Shown piece after piece: positions 1 through 8,059 of a stretch of DNA of 64,000 bases (position 1 is the stretch's first letter; every line of letters begins with the position of its first letter). The stretch comes from Schaedlerella arabinosiphila (GTDB taxonomy: Bacteria > Bacillota > Clostridia > Lachnospirales > Lachnospiraceae), in the NCBI RefSeq assembly GCF_003885045.1, contig NZ_RHJS01000002.1:3162001-3226000 (forward strand), read 5' to 3'. The notes under the pieces were generated by a model that worked only from the letters and a program-made list of their open reading frames with translations, had not been told where the DNA came from and did not search any database. The translations under genes and the position numbers were made by a program.

Positions 1-364
1 AATACTGTCCCCAGGATTCAAAATGCTCGTCATCTCCTGCATAATATGGAATCCCATATTCTTCTATAAGTCCATAATAATGTATCATAAGATACAGCAG
101 CATTACGAACATTATAATGAACATATAGCCATAGTATCTCTCTGGTAATCCTTCTGCGCAAATCAGTGATATAGTCATACCAATAAAACCAATGACTACT
201 ATTCCAGCATTTCCCCAAAAAATAGACAGACAAGTCATCAAAAAGAGATTTGCATAAAAATATGCCTTTTTCTGACTGCTTACATATCTTATGTTTTTTC
301 CGAAGGATTTTATCCGAAGAGTATTTCCTATTATAACGTTCTTATTGCCAATGTACTCTTTCAT
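1..364 (-). CDS. Multi-pass membrane protein, N-terminal part (cut by window edge)
   Basis: The reading frame opens with an ATG at 364 and stays open for 121 codons to the left window edge, so only the N-terminus is visible. Two or three hydrophobic stretches (roughly residues 38-75 and 83-97) indicate a membrane protein, followed by an acidic stretch YYAGDDEHFESWGQY. It is the most distal visible gene of the leftward polysaccharide operon, 14 bp after the GT2 gene. A repeat-unit polymerase or GT-C-like protein would fit the position, but no family can be assigned from this fragment. Confidence 0.7.
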   Translation of the reverse strand, partial: MKEYIGNKNVIIGNTLRIKSFGKNIRYVSSQKKAYFYANLFLMTCLSIFWGNAGIVVIGFIGMTISLICAEGLPERYYGYMFIIMFVMLLYLMIHYYGLIEEYGIPYYAGDDEHFESWGQY

Positions 365-378
365 ATGTCTCCCTATTT

Positions 379-1152
379 TTATTTTCCAACAAATTTTTTC
401 TCAAAAATTATTTTTTTTAATATTCCGAAAAACAAATTTCGAATTACAAATATCGTTGATAAAATGACAGACCTTTTTTCCACATTACGAAAGAGTTTAT
501 AGTGCCATTTAATCAGCGATAAATAATGTTCTCTTGAAATTGATCCGGCTCTTATCCGATATTTTGCAAGAGTTTCGTCCAGCAAGGAACATTCCGCATA
601 GCGTGTAAGCATCAACCACATAGCGTAATCATTATTTTTACGAATATTATTTATCTGCAGTTTGTTTGGCAAAATATCAGCCCTATACATAACGGTAAGG
701 CATCCTGGCCAACAATAGTCGAACATTCTGTTCCTTTTTATCAACTTTGGCCCGGAAACATAAATTCCTAATGGTTTTGAAACACTATCTATTTTTTCAT
801 ACCTTGTGTAAGAGAAGCAGCTCTGTTTTTCTTCCATAAAAGTTATCTGCTTACTCAGCTTTTCCGGATACCATAAATCATCAGAATCCAGGAAAGCAAT
901 CCACTTCCCCCTAGCCTCCTGTAAAGCCTTATTACGGCATTTCGCAGCCCCACAATTTTTTTTTGCTCGATACATCGTAATTCGTTTATCATGAAAACTA
1001 CGAATCATATTTACAGTTTCATCCTGACTATGATCATCTACAATGATCAACTCCCAGTTTGAATACGTTTGATTTATGACAGATTGAATAGATTCCTTAA
1101 TATATTCTCCTGTATTATATGATGGCATTATTATAGATACTAGTTCACTCAT
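379..1152 (-). CDS. GT2-family glycosyltransferase
   Basis: A 257-residue GT-A fold glycosyltransferase. The N-terminus SIIMPSYNTGEYIKESI and the LIIVDDHSQDET segment form the nucleotide-sugar binding part, and FLDSDDLWYPEKL carries the metal-binding DxD-type motif of GT2 enzymes near residue 91. The protein has the usual length for the family and no transmembrane segment, so it probably acts at the inner face of the membrane, adding a sugar to an undecaprenyl-linked repeat unit. Donor and acceptor cannot be told from sequence. It sits 39 bp downstream of the acyltransferase-like gene, in the same direction. Confidence 0.9.
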   Translation of the reverse strand: MSELVSIIMPSYNTGEYIKESIQSVINQTYSNWELIIVDDHSQDETVNMIRSFHDKRITMYRAKKNCGAAKCRNKALQEARGKWIAFLDSDDLWYPEKLSKQITFMEEKQSCFSYTRYEKIDSVSKPLGIYVSGPKLIKRNRMFDYCWPGCLTVMYRADILPNKLQINNIRKNNDYAMWLMLTRYAECSLLDETLAKYRIRAGSISREHYLSLIKWHYKLFRNVEKRSVILSTIFVIRNLFFGILKKIIFEKKFVGK

Positions 1153-1191
1153 TTTTTTATCAAACAGAATAAATTTTTGTTTTACAAAATA

Positions 1192-2067
1192 TTATATCTG
1201 ATCGCCTTTCATAATAGCATTCATATACATCACAGCATTAAGCGATTGAATTAGTCTAAAGTAAGAATAATGTTCGAGCCTTTTCCTAACAGGATATAGA
1301 ATGCTTACTATAATTCCTATTCCTTTCCGATATCGCAGGTTAAGCTTGCAATAGCTCTTTCTGAAATGAAAATATTTTTCAAAATATTCATTGAAATTGG
1401 TTTTATGGTTAATTGTTCGCTCACCATTACATATGTATTTTCCTTTCCCAATTTCACTATTAAGATCTTGTAACACTTTAAATAAAATTGCCAAATTTAC
1501 CTGATATCTCTCACTTTCAGGCGAAGACTTATGACTTATTATCTTGAAAAAAGTATCCTTATCGGCCACTGACGTATATGCGCATAATTGTTTTTCCGCA
1601 TTGAATGCCCCCCATACTCTAATCTCATCTGGCCACCCTGCAATACTTTTTATTGTTTTTTCTTTGTTATAATTCTTCACAAATTGTTTTTCATACGACG
1701 AATTTGCTTTTATCAGCACTTGATATATCTCTTCCGCATATTCCTTTGCTCTAATTTCCTCGCATTGAAAATTCTTTATCCCTTTTCTAATTTGGGTACG
1801 AATTTTCGATTTTACATCTTCCATCTGAAATGGATTATCTTTTATCACATACCACCAATTCGTTTCATATCCGCAATCCCACTCTGTCGTCCAACGAGCC
1901 AAAAGTGGAATCCCTCCTCGAATTTTCCAAATTGACCCATTCTCTATCAATTTCAAATTCGGAATTTCATGTGGTGCACATGTGGGAATGGCAGCATGAT
2001 TATAATATTCCCACCCAATCATACCATCCCCCATTTTTATATTTTCTTCAGTCACATTTGCTCTCAT
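1192..2067 (-). CDS. Acyltransferase-like protein, possibly GNAT/FemAB-related
   Basis: A 291-residue soluble protein. The middle part (about residues 85-230), with the tract KSKIRTQIRKGIKNFQCEE and the segment EIRVWGAFNAEKQLCAYTSV, resembles the GNAT-fold proteins of the FemAB/peptidoglycan-bridge type found in polysaccharide loci, which transfer acyl or aminoacyl groups. This assignment rests on general pattern and is tentative. The ATG at 2067 overlaps the end of the preceding sugar transferase gene by 20 bp and has a weak ribosome site, so an internal start is possible. Translational coupling and operon membership are likely. It may decorate a sugar of the locus A polymer. Confidence 0.55.
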   Translation of the reverse strand: MRANVTEENIKMGDGMIGWEYYNHAAIPTCAPHEIPNLKLIENGSIWKIRGGIPLLARWTTEWDCGYETNWWYVIKDNPFQMEDVKSKIRTQIRKGIKNFQCEEIRAKEYAEEIYQVLIKANSSYEKQFVKNYNKEKTIKSIAGWPDEIRVWGAFNAEKQLCAYTSVADKDTFFKIISHKSSPESERYQVNLAILFKVLQDLNSEIGKGKYICNGERTINHKTNFNEYFEKYFHFRKSYCKLNLRYRKGIGIIVSILYPVRKRLEHYSYFRLIQSLNAVMYMNAIMKGDQI

Positions 2068-2899
2068 CTATATATATGCACCGCCTTTTATGAAGTTTTT
2101 CAGCAGCTTCTTCAATTATTTTTCTTGCTTCTTTCTGTAAAGTATCATATTCTTTTGAATTTACTCTTCCATTCTCTAAAAGCCAATCTCCGTAATCCAG
2201 AGCAGTTGCTTGCCCCTCCTCAGTAATGCCGTCCTTCCTGATGACTTTCCATACAGTTTTCATTATTATCTTCATATCGCCAATGAAAGTGATATGATCT
2301 ATGTACTCCAAATCTTTATCGAGTTTCTCTTCCCAGCTGATTGCATTTCTTCCAGAAACTTGTGCCAATCCAGTCAAACCGGGACGCACTGTGTGTCTTT
2401 TCCTATGCTTATCACTCATAAATACCATATCTCTTACGAGCTGAGGCCTGGGACCAACGATTGCCATATCACCAGTTATTATACTGATCAGTTCTGGCAG
2501 TTCATCCAAACTACTGCTTCTCAATTTCTTACCGAAAGGTGTAAGACGTTCTCTATCAGAGAGCAACTCACCATCTGTACCTTTTTCATCTGTCATCGTC
2601 CGATATTTTCTAAGAGTGAATAGTTTTTCTCCCAATCCTGGTCTCACTTGTTTAAAAATGACTGGTAATCCGATATTCTTTTTTACACTACAGTCGAGAA
2701 CCAGCATAATCGGCCACAGAAAAAATAATGCAATAAGCGATAATACAAGATCTAAAGGGCGTTTTATATGTTTCTCATATAAACCATACGGAGTATGACT
2801 ATTACTCCATCCCTTTTTCTTCTCTGACTTGCTAACAATTATTCCAAATGCCGTACACAGCCCAAATAATGTGACGAGTCTCTTCGAATTTGTTTTCAT
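2048..2899 (-). CDS. Initiating sugar transferase (monotopic phosphoglycosyl transferase)
   Basis: A 283-residue member of the bacterial sugar transferase family (WbaP/PglC type), which moves a sugar-1-phosphate from a nucleotide sugar to undecaprenyl phosphate and so starts repeat-unit assembly. One membrane-embedded helix (about residues 50-72, LVLSLIALFFLWPIMLVLD) precedes the catalytic domain. That domain has the family motifs KYRTM, SSLDELPELISI (catalytic Asp-Glu pair), IVGPRP and RPGLTGLAQVSGRN. The ATG at 2899 follows an AGGTGAGGTGAT ribosome site. It starts 6 bp after the intact aminotransferase gene, which could make its 4-amino-sugar substrate. The large N-terminal domain of WbaP-type enzymes is absent. 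Confidence 0.93.
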   Translation of the reverse strand: MKTNSKRLVTLFGLCTAFGIIVSKSEKKKGWSNSHTPYGLYEKHIKRPLDLVLSLIALFFLWPIMLVLDCSVKKNIGLPVIFKQVRPGLGEKLFTLRKYRTMTDEKGTDGELLSDRERLTPFGKKLRSSSLDELPELISIITGDMAIVGPRPQLVRDMVFMSDKHRKRHTVRPGLTGLAQVSGRNAISWEEKLDKDLEYIDHITFIGDMKIIMKTVWKVIRKDGITEEGQATALDYGDWLLENGRVNSKEYDTLQKEARKIIEEAAEKLHKRRCIYIDESKCD

Positions 2900-2905
2900 A
2901 TCACC

Positions 2906-4228
2906 TCACCTAAAGCATCTATGTATGATGTCAATTACGACTTTCTGCTGCTCAAATTTCATTTTATTATCTGAGGGCAGACAAAATCCCCGATTGAAAA
3001 GATCACTCGATACTGCCACACTCCCTCCCATCTTTATATATGCATTAGATCCTGCACGTCCATTCCCATCTTTCTTCACAAAACTATTGCCACTATAAAT
3101 TGGCTGCTCGTGCATAGGCTTCCAGATAGGACGTCCTTCACAATTGTAGATATTCAATGCCTCTAATATCTCCGTAGGACAACTCTTTCCATCCACAATC
3201 TCATACACTGCGGATCTCCCATTCCTCACCATTGGCTCCATAGAGTTGGCTTCAATCAATCCACAACTTAGCCAATAGTTGGATATACCAACTATTCCCA
3301 TAGGATTCATACTCACTGGCAGATCCCTGAGACCTTCCTCATACATCTTATAAATCTTCCGCTTGCTTTTAATATGAGTCTCTAAAAAATCCCACTGCCC
3401 ACGAATAAGTCCCGCAACAATATTAGACATCCTATAGTTATATCCCAACTCCTCATGTTCATACCATAGTGCCTCCTCACGAGCTTGAGTGGACCATTTT
3501 TTTGCTTTATTGTAGGAATACTCATCAGGTGTGATCAGCATTCCTCCCATAGATCCCGTAATAATCTTGTTACCATTAAAACTGATGATTCCGTAATCGC
3601 CAAATGATCCTGTCGGCTGTCCGTCAACTGTTGCCCCTAAAGACTCCGCTGCATCTTCAATCAAAAGAGCTTTGTGTTCAGAACATATCTTCCTGATCTC
3701 TTGTATCTTCGCAGGAGTTCCATAAAGATGAACTAAAACGACAATTTTCACATCTGGATAGAGTTTAAAAGCTTGTTTTAGCGCCTCCGGATCCATATTC
3801 CACGTATCATATTCAGAGTCGATAAATATCGGTTCGCCTCCTTCATAAACAATAGGATTGACTGTAGCATCAAAAGTCAAATCACTGCAGAAGACTCTTT
3901 TACCGAGCATACTGCCCCCGTATCCTTTCCCATTCGGAGTACTGATACCAGTACTGCTTTGATACACCTTCTCTGCAGCAAGTTTGATCGCCAGATGAAT
4001 CGCGGCAGTACCACTGGCAAGCGCAACTGACCTTTTCCCCATGTATTTACTTACTTGCCGCTCCAGTTCATCAATATTCGCCCCAACTGTAGTAACCCAC
4101 TCAGTATCATATGCCTCCTGGACATACTTCATTTCCGCGCCATTATGCATGGTCGGCGATGACAGAAGCGCGCGTTCAATTAATGGTTTTAATCCTTTAA
4201 ATCTCTTGTCATTTTTAAAGTCATGCAA
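2906..4228 (-). CDS. DegT/DnrJ/EryC1/StrS-family sugar aminotransferase (intact motifs)
   Basis: A 440-residue PLP-dependent nucleotide-sugar aminotransferase. It has the ASGTAAIHLA phosphate-binding loop near residue 71, the cofactor aspartate in IEDAAESLGA (D192), the Schiff-base lysine in SFNGNKIIT (K221) and the conserved GYNYRMSN motif at 262-269. All expected catalytic elements are present, so it should make an amino sugar (for example a 4-amino-4,6-dideoxy sugar) on a nucleotide. It appears to start with TTG at 4228: there is no in-frame ATG near, and AGAGGA lies 7 nt upstream. It shares about the first 30 residues' pattern with the neighbouring DegT-like gene, so the two are relatives with different fates. 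Confidence 0.9.
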   Translation of the reverse strand: MHDFKNDKRFKGLKPLIERALLSSPTMHNGAEMKYVQEAYDTEWVTTVGANIDELERQVSKYMGKRSVALASGTAAIHLAIKLAAEKVYQSSTGISTPNGKGYGGSMLGKRVFCSDLTFDATVNPIVYEGGEPIFIDSEYDTWNMDPEALKQAFKLYPDVKIVVLVHLYGTPAKIQEIRKICSEHKALLIEDAAESLGATVDGQPTGSFGDYGIISFNGNKIITGSMGGMLITPDEYSYNKAKKWSTQAREEALWYEHEELGYNYRMSNIVAGLIRGQWDFLETHIKSKRKIYKMYEEGLRDLPVSMNPMGIVGISNYWLSCGLIEANSMEPMVRNGRSAVYEIVDGKSCPTEILEALNIYNCEGRPIWKPMHEQPIYSGNSFVKKDGNGRAGSNAYIKMGGSVAVSSDLFNRGFCLPSDNKMKFEQQKVVIDIIHRCFR

Positions 4229-4456
4229 TGTTTATTCCTCTGAAATTATAATAATATCCTATAAAAGATGAATACTGGTATATTGTTGCTACCAAAAATC
4301 ACTCTCATAGTTCTTTGTTATTCAAAAACTCTTTTTGCCTTACTTCCTTCTCCTTGAATTGCAGCTATAAGTCCTACTGTACGATAATAATCGCTTGTAA
4401 ACAAATTTTTCGTATACACATATAAATAATTATTATACCTAAGCTGCAATGATGAT

Positions 4457-5797
4457 CTAATCAAAACAAGACCTCACAATCTCAACAACCCGATCCTGCT
4501 CCTCCCCCGTCATCTTAATATCCGACGGCAGACACAACCCTCTGTCAAAATTATCCTTCGCCACATCGCACCTGACCCAGAACCCATCCTGATCAAACTC
4601 CGGATACTCTCTCTTCGATCCATCCAGCGTGATCTGATCATAGTTTCGAAAAACCGGCTGCAAGCTCATCGGCTTATACACAGGACAGCTCTCCACATTA
4701 AACGCCTCCAACGCGTCATAAATCTCCATCGGGGAAGCGGTCCCGTGCTGATTTGTGTAGGTATATTCCCGCTCCGACCTGGTTTCCTGAAACAAAATAT
4801 TGCTCTCGCAGGTGATACAGGACATCCAATAGTTCGGCTCCGTCCCTTCGCCTACCGGATTCATATACATGATATCCCCGCCCAGCTTCTCCAGATATCT
4901 TTCATAAATCATCCGTTTCTTTGCGATATGCTCATCCAGATGCCGGAATTGCCCCAGGATCAGGCCGGCAACGATGTCGCTCATCAGGCAGTCGTCTCCC
5001 GGCTCCTCGTGCTGGCGCCATGGCGCCGCGGCTCTGGAATGGGATGCCCGGCTTCTCGCTTTTTTTGAACTGTAATCATCATCCGTGAGGAGCATTCCGC
5101 CTACGGAACCTGTGATGATCTTGTCGCTGCCGAAACTTAAGATGCCGTAATCGCCGAAAGAGCCGGTCTGTTTTCCGTGGACCTTTGCGCCCAGGGACTC
5201 TGATGCATCCTCAATGAGGAGCGCGCCGTGATCCCTGCAGATTTCCCGGATCTTCATGATCTGCCCGGGAAATCCGTATGCGTGGTTCATCATCACAAGC
5301 TTTACGTCGGGATAACGCTGAAACGCGATCTCCAGCACTTCCGGGTCCATTGACCAGTCCTCATCCGAGGCATCCACAAACACAGGTTCCCCGCCCTCGC
5401 TGACGATGGAATCCGCCATTGTGGACGATGCAAAATCCGAACAGAACACGCGCTTTCCCTGCAATGCCCCCACCGTTCCAAGACTGCCTGGAGCAGATAC
5501 TGCTGCGCTGCCGTAGAGCCGTTCTGCGGCCAGCTTCACCGCCATGTGCATTGCCGCGGTGCCGGAATGGAGTGCCACCGCATGTTTTACGCCGATGTAT
5601 TCCGCCGCTTCTTTTTCCAGCCTGGCCGTGTTCCTGCCAGTAAACCCTTCGTCAAATGCCTGGTTTATGAACGTTTTTTCATCGCTGTGCATAGTAGGCG
5701 ATGCAAGTCTTACCCGCCTTTCAAATGTTCCTTTGTTCTGAAAAATACCTTTGAACCTTGGTTGTTCTCTGATGCACCTTGCTGCAATGTCTGTCAT
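4457..5797 (-). CDS. DegT-like aminotransferase homologue with altered motifs, copy 1
   Basis: A 446-residue DegT/DnrJ-family homologue. The start is placed at the ATG at 5797 because AAAAGGAG lies 5 nt upstream; the frame is open further upstream but that part is leader shared with copy 2. The PLP lysine (K226, in SFGSDKIIT) and the aspartate (D197, IEDASESLGA) are kept. The family's usual FNGNK has become FGSDK, and the YNYRMSN motif, which contributes PLP-phosphate contacts across the dimer, reads DDCLMSD (268-274). A changed substrate or a non-catalytic, perhaps regulatory, role is possible. It is nearly identical to the protein at 37554-38897, and both follow a NusG paralogue and an invertible promoter. 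Its GC content is clearly higher than the surrounding genes. Confidence 0.85.
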   Translation of the reverse strand: MTDIAARCIREQPRFKGIFQNKGTFERRVRLASPTMHSDEKTFINQAFDEGFTGRNTARLEKEAAEYIGVKHAVALHSGTAAMHMAVKLAAERLYGSAAVSAPGSLGTVGALQGKRVFCSDFASSTMADSIVSEGGEPVFVDASDEDWSMDPEVLEIAFQRYPDVKLVMMNHAYGFPGQIMKIREICRDHGALLIEDASESLGAKVHGKQTGSFGDYGILSFGSDKIITGSVGGMLLTDDDYSSKKARSRASHSRAAAPWRQHEEPGDDCLMSDIVAGLILGQFRHLDEHIAKKRMIYERYLEKLGGDIMYMNPVGEGTEPNYWMSCITCESNILFQETRSEREYTYTNQHGTASPMEIYDALEAFNVESCPVYKPMSLQPVFRNYDQITLDGSKREYPEFDQDGFWVRCDVAKDNFDRGLCLPSDIKMTGEEQDRVVEIVRSCFD

Positions 5798-6256
5798 ATT
5801 CGCTCCTTTTCGCATATATGCAAGCAAGGAACTGTATGGAAATATCCCGCGCAATCTGCACAAGTTATTTCCTGCAGTTCCTAACAATGAGTATATTCTA
5901 TATAGAATACAATAAGGGGTTGCCGGTAAATTCCCGCAGCCCCTTAGCATGATAGGATCTTATTTATTGATCTTTTCTGATCTGATGCTTCCCCTTTTGA
6001 GCATAGCTTCGCCATCCGTGGTGTAAAATTCCTTTTTTCATCACCTGTCATACATTTAAGCCCGCTGATTTTTGGGCAGGCTTCGCCACCCGCAGGCTTG
6101 ATGAATCCTCTTTGGAATCTTATCCCACGCTCATGATACGCGCTATGACCAGAATCAGGGGTGGGGTAACGTATACAGCGACTACCCGTCCGTCATCATA
6201 TTTTCTATCTTTTCTTATTTTATGAATGCATGATTCGTTTCTCCTGTTTCACTGGC
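5798..6256 (-). promoter_or_regulatory. Long structured leader between NusG paralogue and DegT-like gene, copy 1
   Basis: This 459-bp non-coding stretch recurs upstream of the second DegT-like gene. Positions 6138-6199 (62 bp) are identical in both copies (39320-39381) and include, on the transcribed strand, GGGTA and TACCC arms that can pair. Closer to the DegT start, 5914-5945 forms a hairpin with AAGGGG/CCCCTT arms. Such conservation outside a gene, directly after a NusG-paralogue gene, suggests an RNA or DNA element where the antiterminator is loaded, plus a hairpin it must read through. The role is inferred from position and conservation only. Confidence 0.55.
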
Positions 6257-7165
6257 TTATCTTTTCTTCTCTTTTTGCTTTGATCCCATCATCATGTTCC
6301 GGAGTCTTTCCAGATTCACTTCTGTACCGTCATGCAGCACCATCGGCGCGCCGTTGTCATCCGGGAACCAGTAGCGTTTGGGCTTCACTTCAAATCCTGC
6401 CCTTACGGCGTGTCCGTTGATCCGGATGTCCAGATAGGCTTTCCGGTCGTGGACATTTACATCAGTGATGCGGTTCTCGTATGCTTTCAGCGGCCCTTTC
6501 ATGACCACATACTTCCCGCCTTCGCGGTATCCGTATGACATCCTCAGAACGCCTTCTTCGGGGATTTTCGACATCACCGCCGCTGTTTCCTCTCCCCCGG
6601 ATTTGCCGCCCTCGTCTCCACGCGGGCCGTTTTTGCTTTCTACGTCTCTGCATATGCCATCTCTGCCTGTGCTATCTTTACTTTCCGCATTTCTGCATAG
6701 ACTGTTTCTGCATTCCGCGTCTTTGCCAACTTCACAATCCATATCGTCTTTTCCGCAAGTCAGCAGGAAGTCCAAAAATTCTGTCTCATCTTCTTTCAAA
6801 TCCATCTGTACATATTTGTATGCACCGATTTCATCCGCTGTCCCGGCAGCAGCACCGCCGGAAATCTTTTTTTCAGTTATGCGCAGTTCTTTGATGAAAG
6901 AAGCTACGTCCTTCCTGTGTTCTCGTATGAAATGATGGAGTTCCTCCGGTTCCATATCGGAACGGATAAACAGATATCCGGGGAAAAGCGCCCTGATCTC
7001 CGTCTCTTTTTTGTCGTGTCTCCACAGCTCTATGCAGGGATAAAACACCGTGCCCCTTCCTTCCGGAAGTTTTTTCTTAAGTACCGTTGTTACTTCCCAT
7101 TGCTTCAGTGTCTGCGTGTAGAGGACACAGTAATGGGACTGATTATCCTTGTCATTTTGCTTCAT
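6257..7165 (-). CDS. NusG-family specialised transcription antiterminator (LoaP/RfaH-like), copy 1
   Basis: A 302-residue NusG paralogue. The N-terminal NGN domain (about 10-115) has the hallmark ALFPGYLFIRSD at 59-70, and a KOW-type C-terminal region begins near residue 210 with GGKYVVMKGPLKAYENRI. Housekeeping NusG is about 175 residues; the extra length is an Asp/Cys/Lys-rich linker (about 140-205) of imperfect 8-10 residue repeats. Paralogues of this kind (RfaH, UpxY, LoaP) bind RNA polymerase and suppress termination in long polysaccharide operons. As the first gene after the invertible promoter it should be made only when the switch is ON. The ATG at 7165 has AGGA 8 nt upstream. Confidence 0.88.
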   Translation of the reverse strand: MKQNDKDNQSHYCVLYTQTLKQWEVTTVLKKKLPEGRGTVFYPCIELWRHDKKETEIRALFPGYLFIRSDMEPEELHHFIREHRKDVASFIKELRITEKKISGGAAAGTADEIGAYKYVQMDLKEDETEFLDFLLTCGKDDMDCEVGKDAECRNSLCRNAESKDSTGRDGICRDVESKNGPRGDEGGKSGGEETAAVMSKIPEEGVLRMSYGYREGGKYVVMKGPLKAYENRITDVNVHDRKAYLDIRINGHAVRAGFEVKPKRYWFPDDNGAPMVLHDGTEVNLERLRNMMMGSKQKEKKR

Positions 7166-7226
7166 TGATCATCGTCCTAAATCATGGATTTTACTTTCTA
7201 TGGGCCGATGAAGCTTCAGTTTCGAA

Positions 7227-7251
7227 TCGCAGATTGCAACCATCTGCGAGA
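7227..7251 (+). repeat. Recombination site, left, locus A
   Basis: The site consists of arm TCGCAGAT (7227-7234), 7-bp core TGCAACC (7235-7241) and inverted arm ATCTGCGA (7242-7249), the layout of a tyrosine-recombinase crossover site. It matches the reverse complement of 7581-7605 exactly over 25 bp. Confidence 0.88.
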
Positions 7252-7523
7252 TAGTCTCCGAAAGCCCGTGAAAACAGGATTCGTGAAAAACGGACCGACT
7301 AATTAAACCACCTTATCACTTTAAAAATCACCTTATCCCTTCTAGCTATACGACTTTGAAGAGCTACTGTTCTGCAGTGTCTGTGTCCGGTCACAATGTT
7401 TTGACTTTTTTTGTTGTAGATACAAGATTATAATTTCTGTATATGAAAATTTGGAAAGTTTCCAGATCGGTAAAAGAAAAGTCCGCCGGCATCAATGCGA
7501 TTCCGACAGGGAAAAAATGGGTG

Positions 7524-7552
7524 TTGACAAATCTACCTGTTAGGTGTATTGT
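7524..7552 (+). promoter_or_regulatory. Invertible sigma-70-type promoter, locus A
   Basis: TTGACA (7524-7529), 17-bp spacer, TATTGT (7547-7552). The spacer holds a short palindrome, ACCTGTTAGGT, which may be an operator. About 60 bp around the promoter are the same in locus B apart from single changes. It reads right towards the transposase remnant, so in this orientation it does not drive the capsule operon. Transcription would start near 7559, so after inversion the recombination site would lie in the 5' leader. Confidence 0.85.
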
Positions 7553-7580
7553 AACAAATGTCGAGATATGCTATAAAGTT

Positions 7581-7605
7581 TCTCGCAGATGGTTGCAATC
7601 TGCGA
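7581..7605 (-). repeat. Recombination site, right, locus A
   Basis: This is the inverted partner of 7227-7251. Arm TCGCAGAT (7583-7590), core GGTTGCA (7591-7597, reverse complement of TGCAACC), arm ATCTGCGA (7598-7605). Confidence 0.88.
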
Positions 7606-7687
7606 GAAAATTGTTGTATAGTTGTGCTCTTTCAAAGTGTCATTTCATTTATTTTTTCCAATTGGTCAATTTAGAGTGAGTAAAGAT

Positions 7688-7722
7688 AATGTAATGAAAA
7701 TCATTGATTTTTTCATTGCATT
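7688..7722. terminator. AT-rich hairpin, possible bidirectional terminator
   Basis: AATGTAATGAAAA pairs with TTTTTCATTGCATT across a short loop, giving A and T tracts on both sides. It lies about 130 bp beyond the start point of the OFF-oriented promoter and could end that transcript. The hairpin is AT-rich, so the strength is uncertain. Confidence 0.45.
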
Positions 7723-8059
7723 TTCGTATACTATTTAATATAATCAGGGAAAGTCAATTAAGAAAGTAAGAAATATTTTTTAATGTAAAAATATTTCGAA
7801 ATTAATAATACATACCAAAGCAATGTATCTCTCCGTTGAGAGGATTGTTTTCAGGATAGTTTGACAAAAGGGTTATATCTGAATAAATGAACAGGAATTA
7901 CTTATGTTTACGAATTCGAGTCCTACTAGGACAAAGAAAAGAAACAGCCGCGTTCTAGGAGAAGGCTGATTGGCAAGATTTATGAAGAAACCGGCTAGAT
8001 CGTCCAAACAAACAGGAAAAGAGGCTGTGAAAAGAACATCTGACAGAGATTCCTCAAAC

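Larger units (their letters stand above)
7227..7605. other. Invertible promoter segment, locus A (promoter in OFF orientation here)
   Basis: Two perfect 25-bp inverted repeats (7227-7251 and 7581-7605) bound a 379-bp segment containing a strong promoter that points right, away from the nusG paralogue. Inversion would put it about 80 bp upstream of that gene, reading into the operon. The segment is homologous to the ends of the locus B switch but lacks the recombinase gene; an unrelated stretch of about 80 bp (about 7356-7430) stands in its place. Left flank to gene start distance is 61 bp in both loci. No gene lies inside. Confidence 0.85.

Noticed and set aside
5798..5950. N-terminal extension of the DegT-like protein upstream of 5797
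   Set aside because: The extension is leader shared with copy 2 and is disrupted there; the ATG at 5797 has a strong ribosome site.
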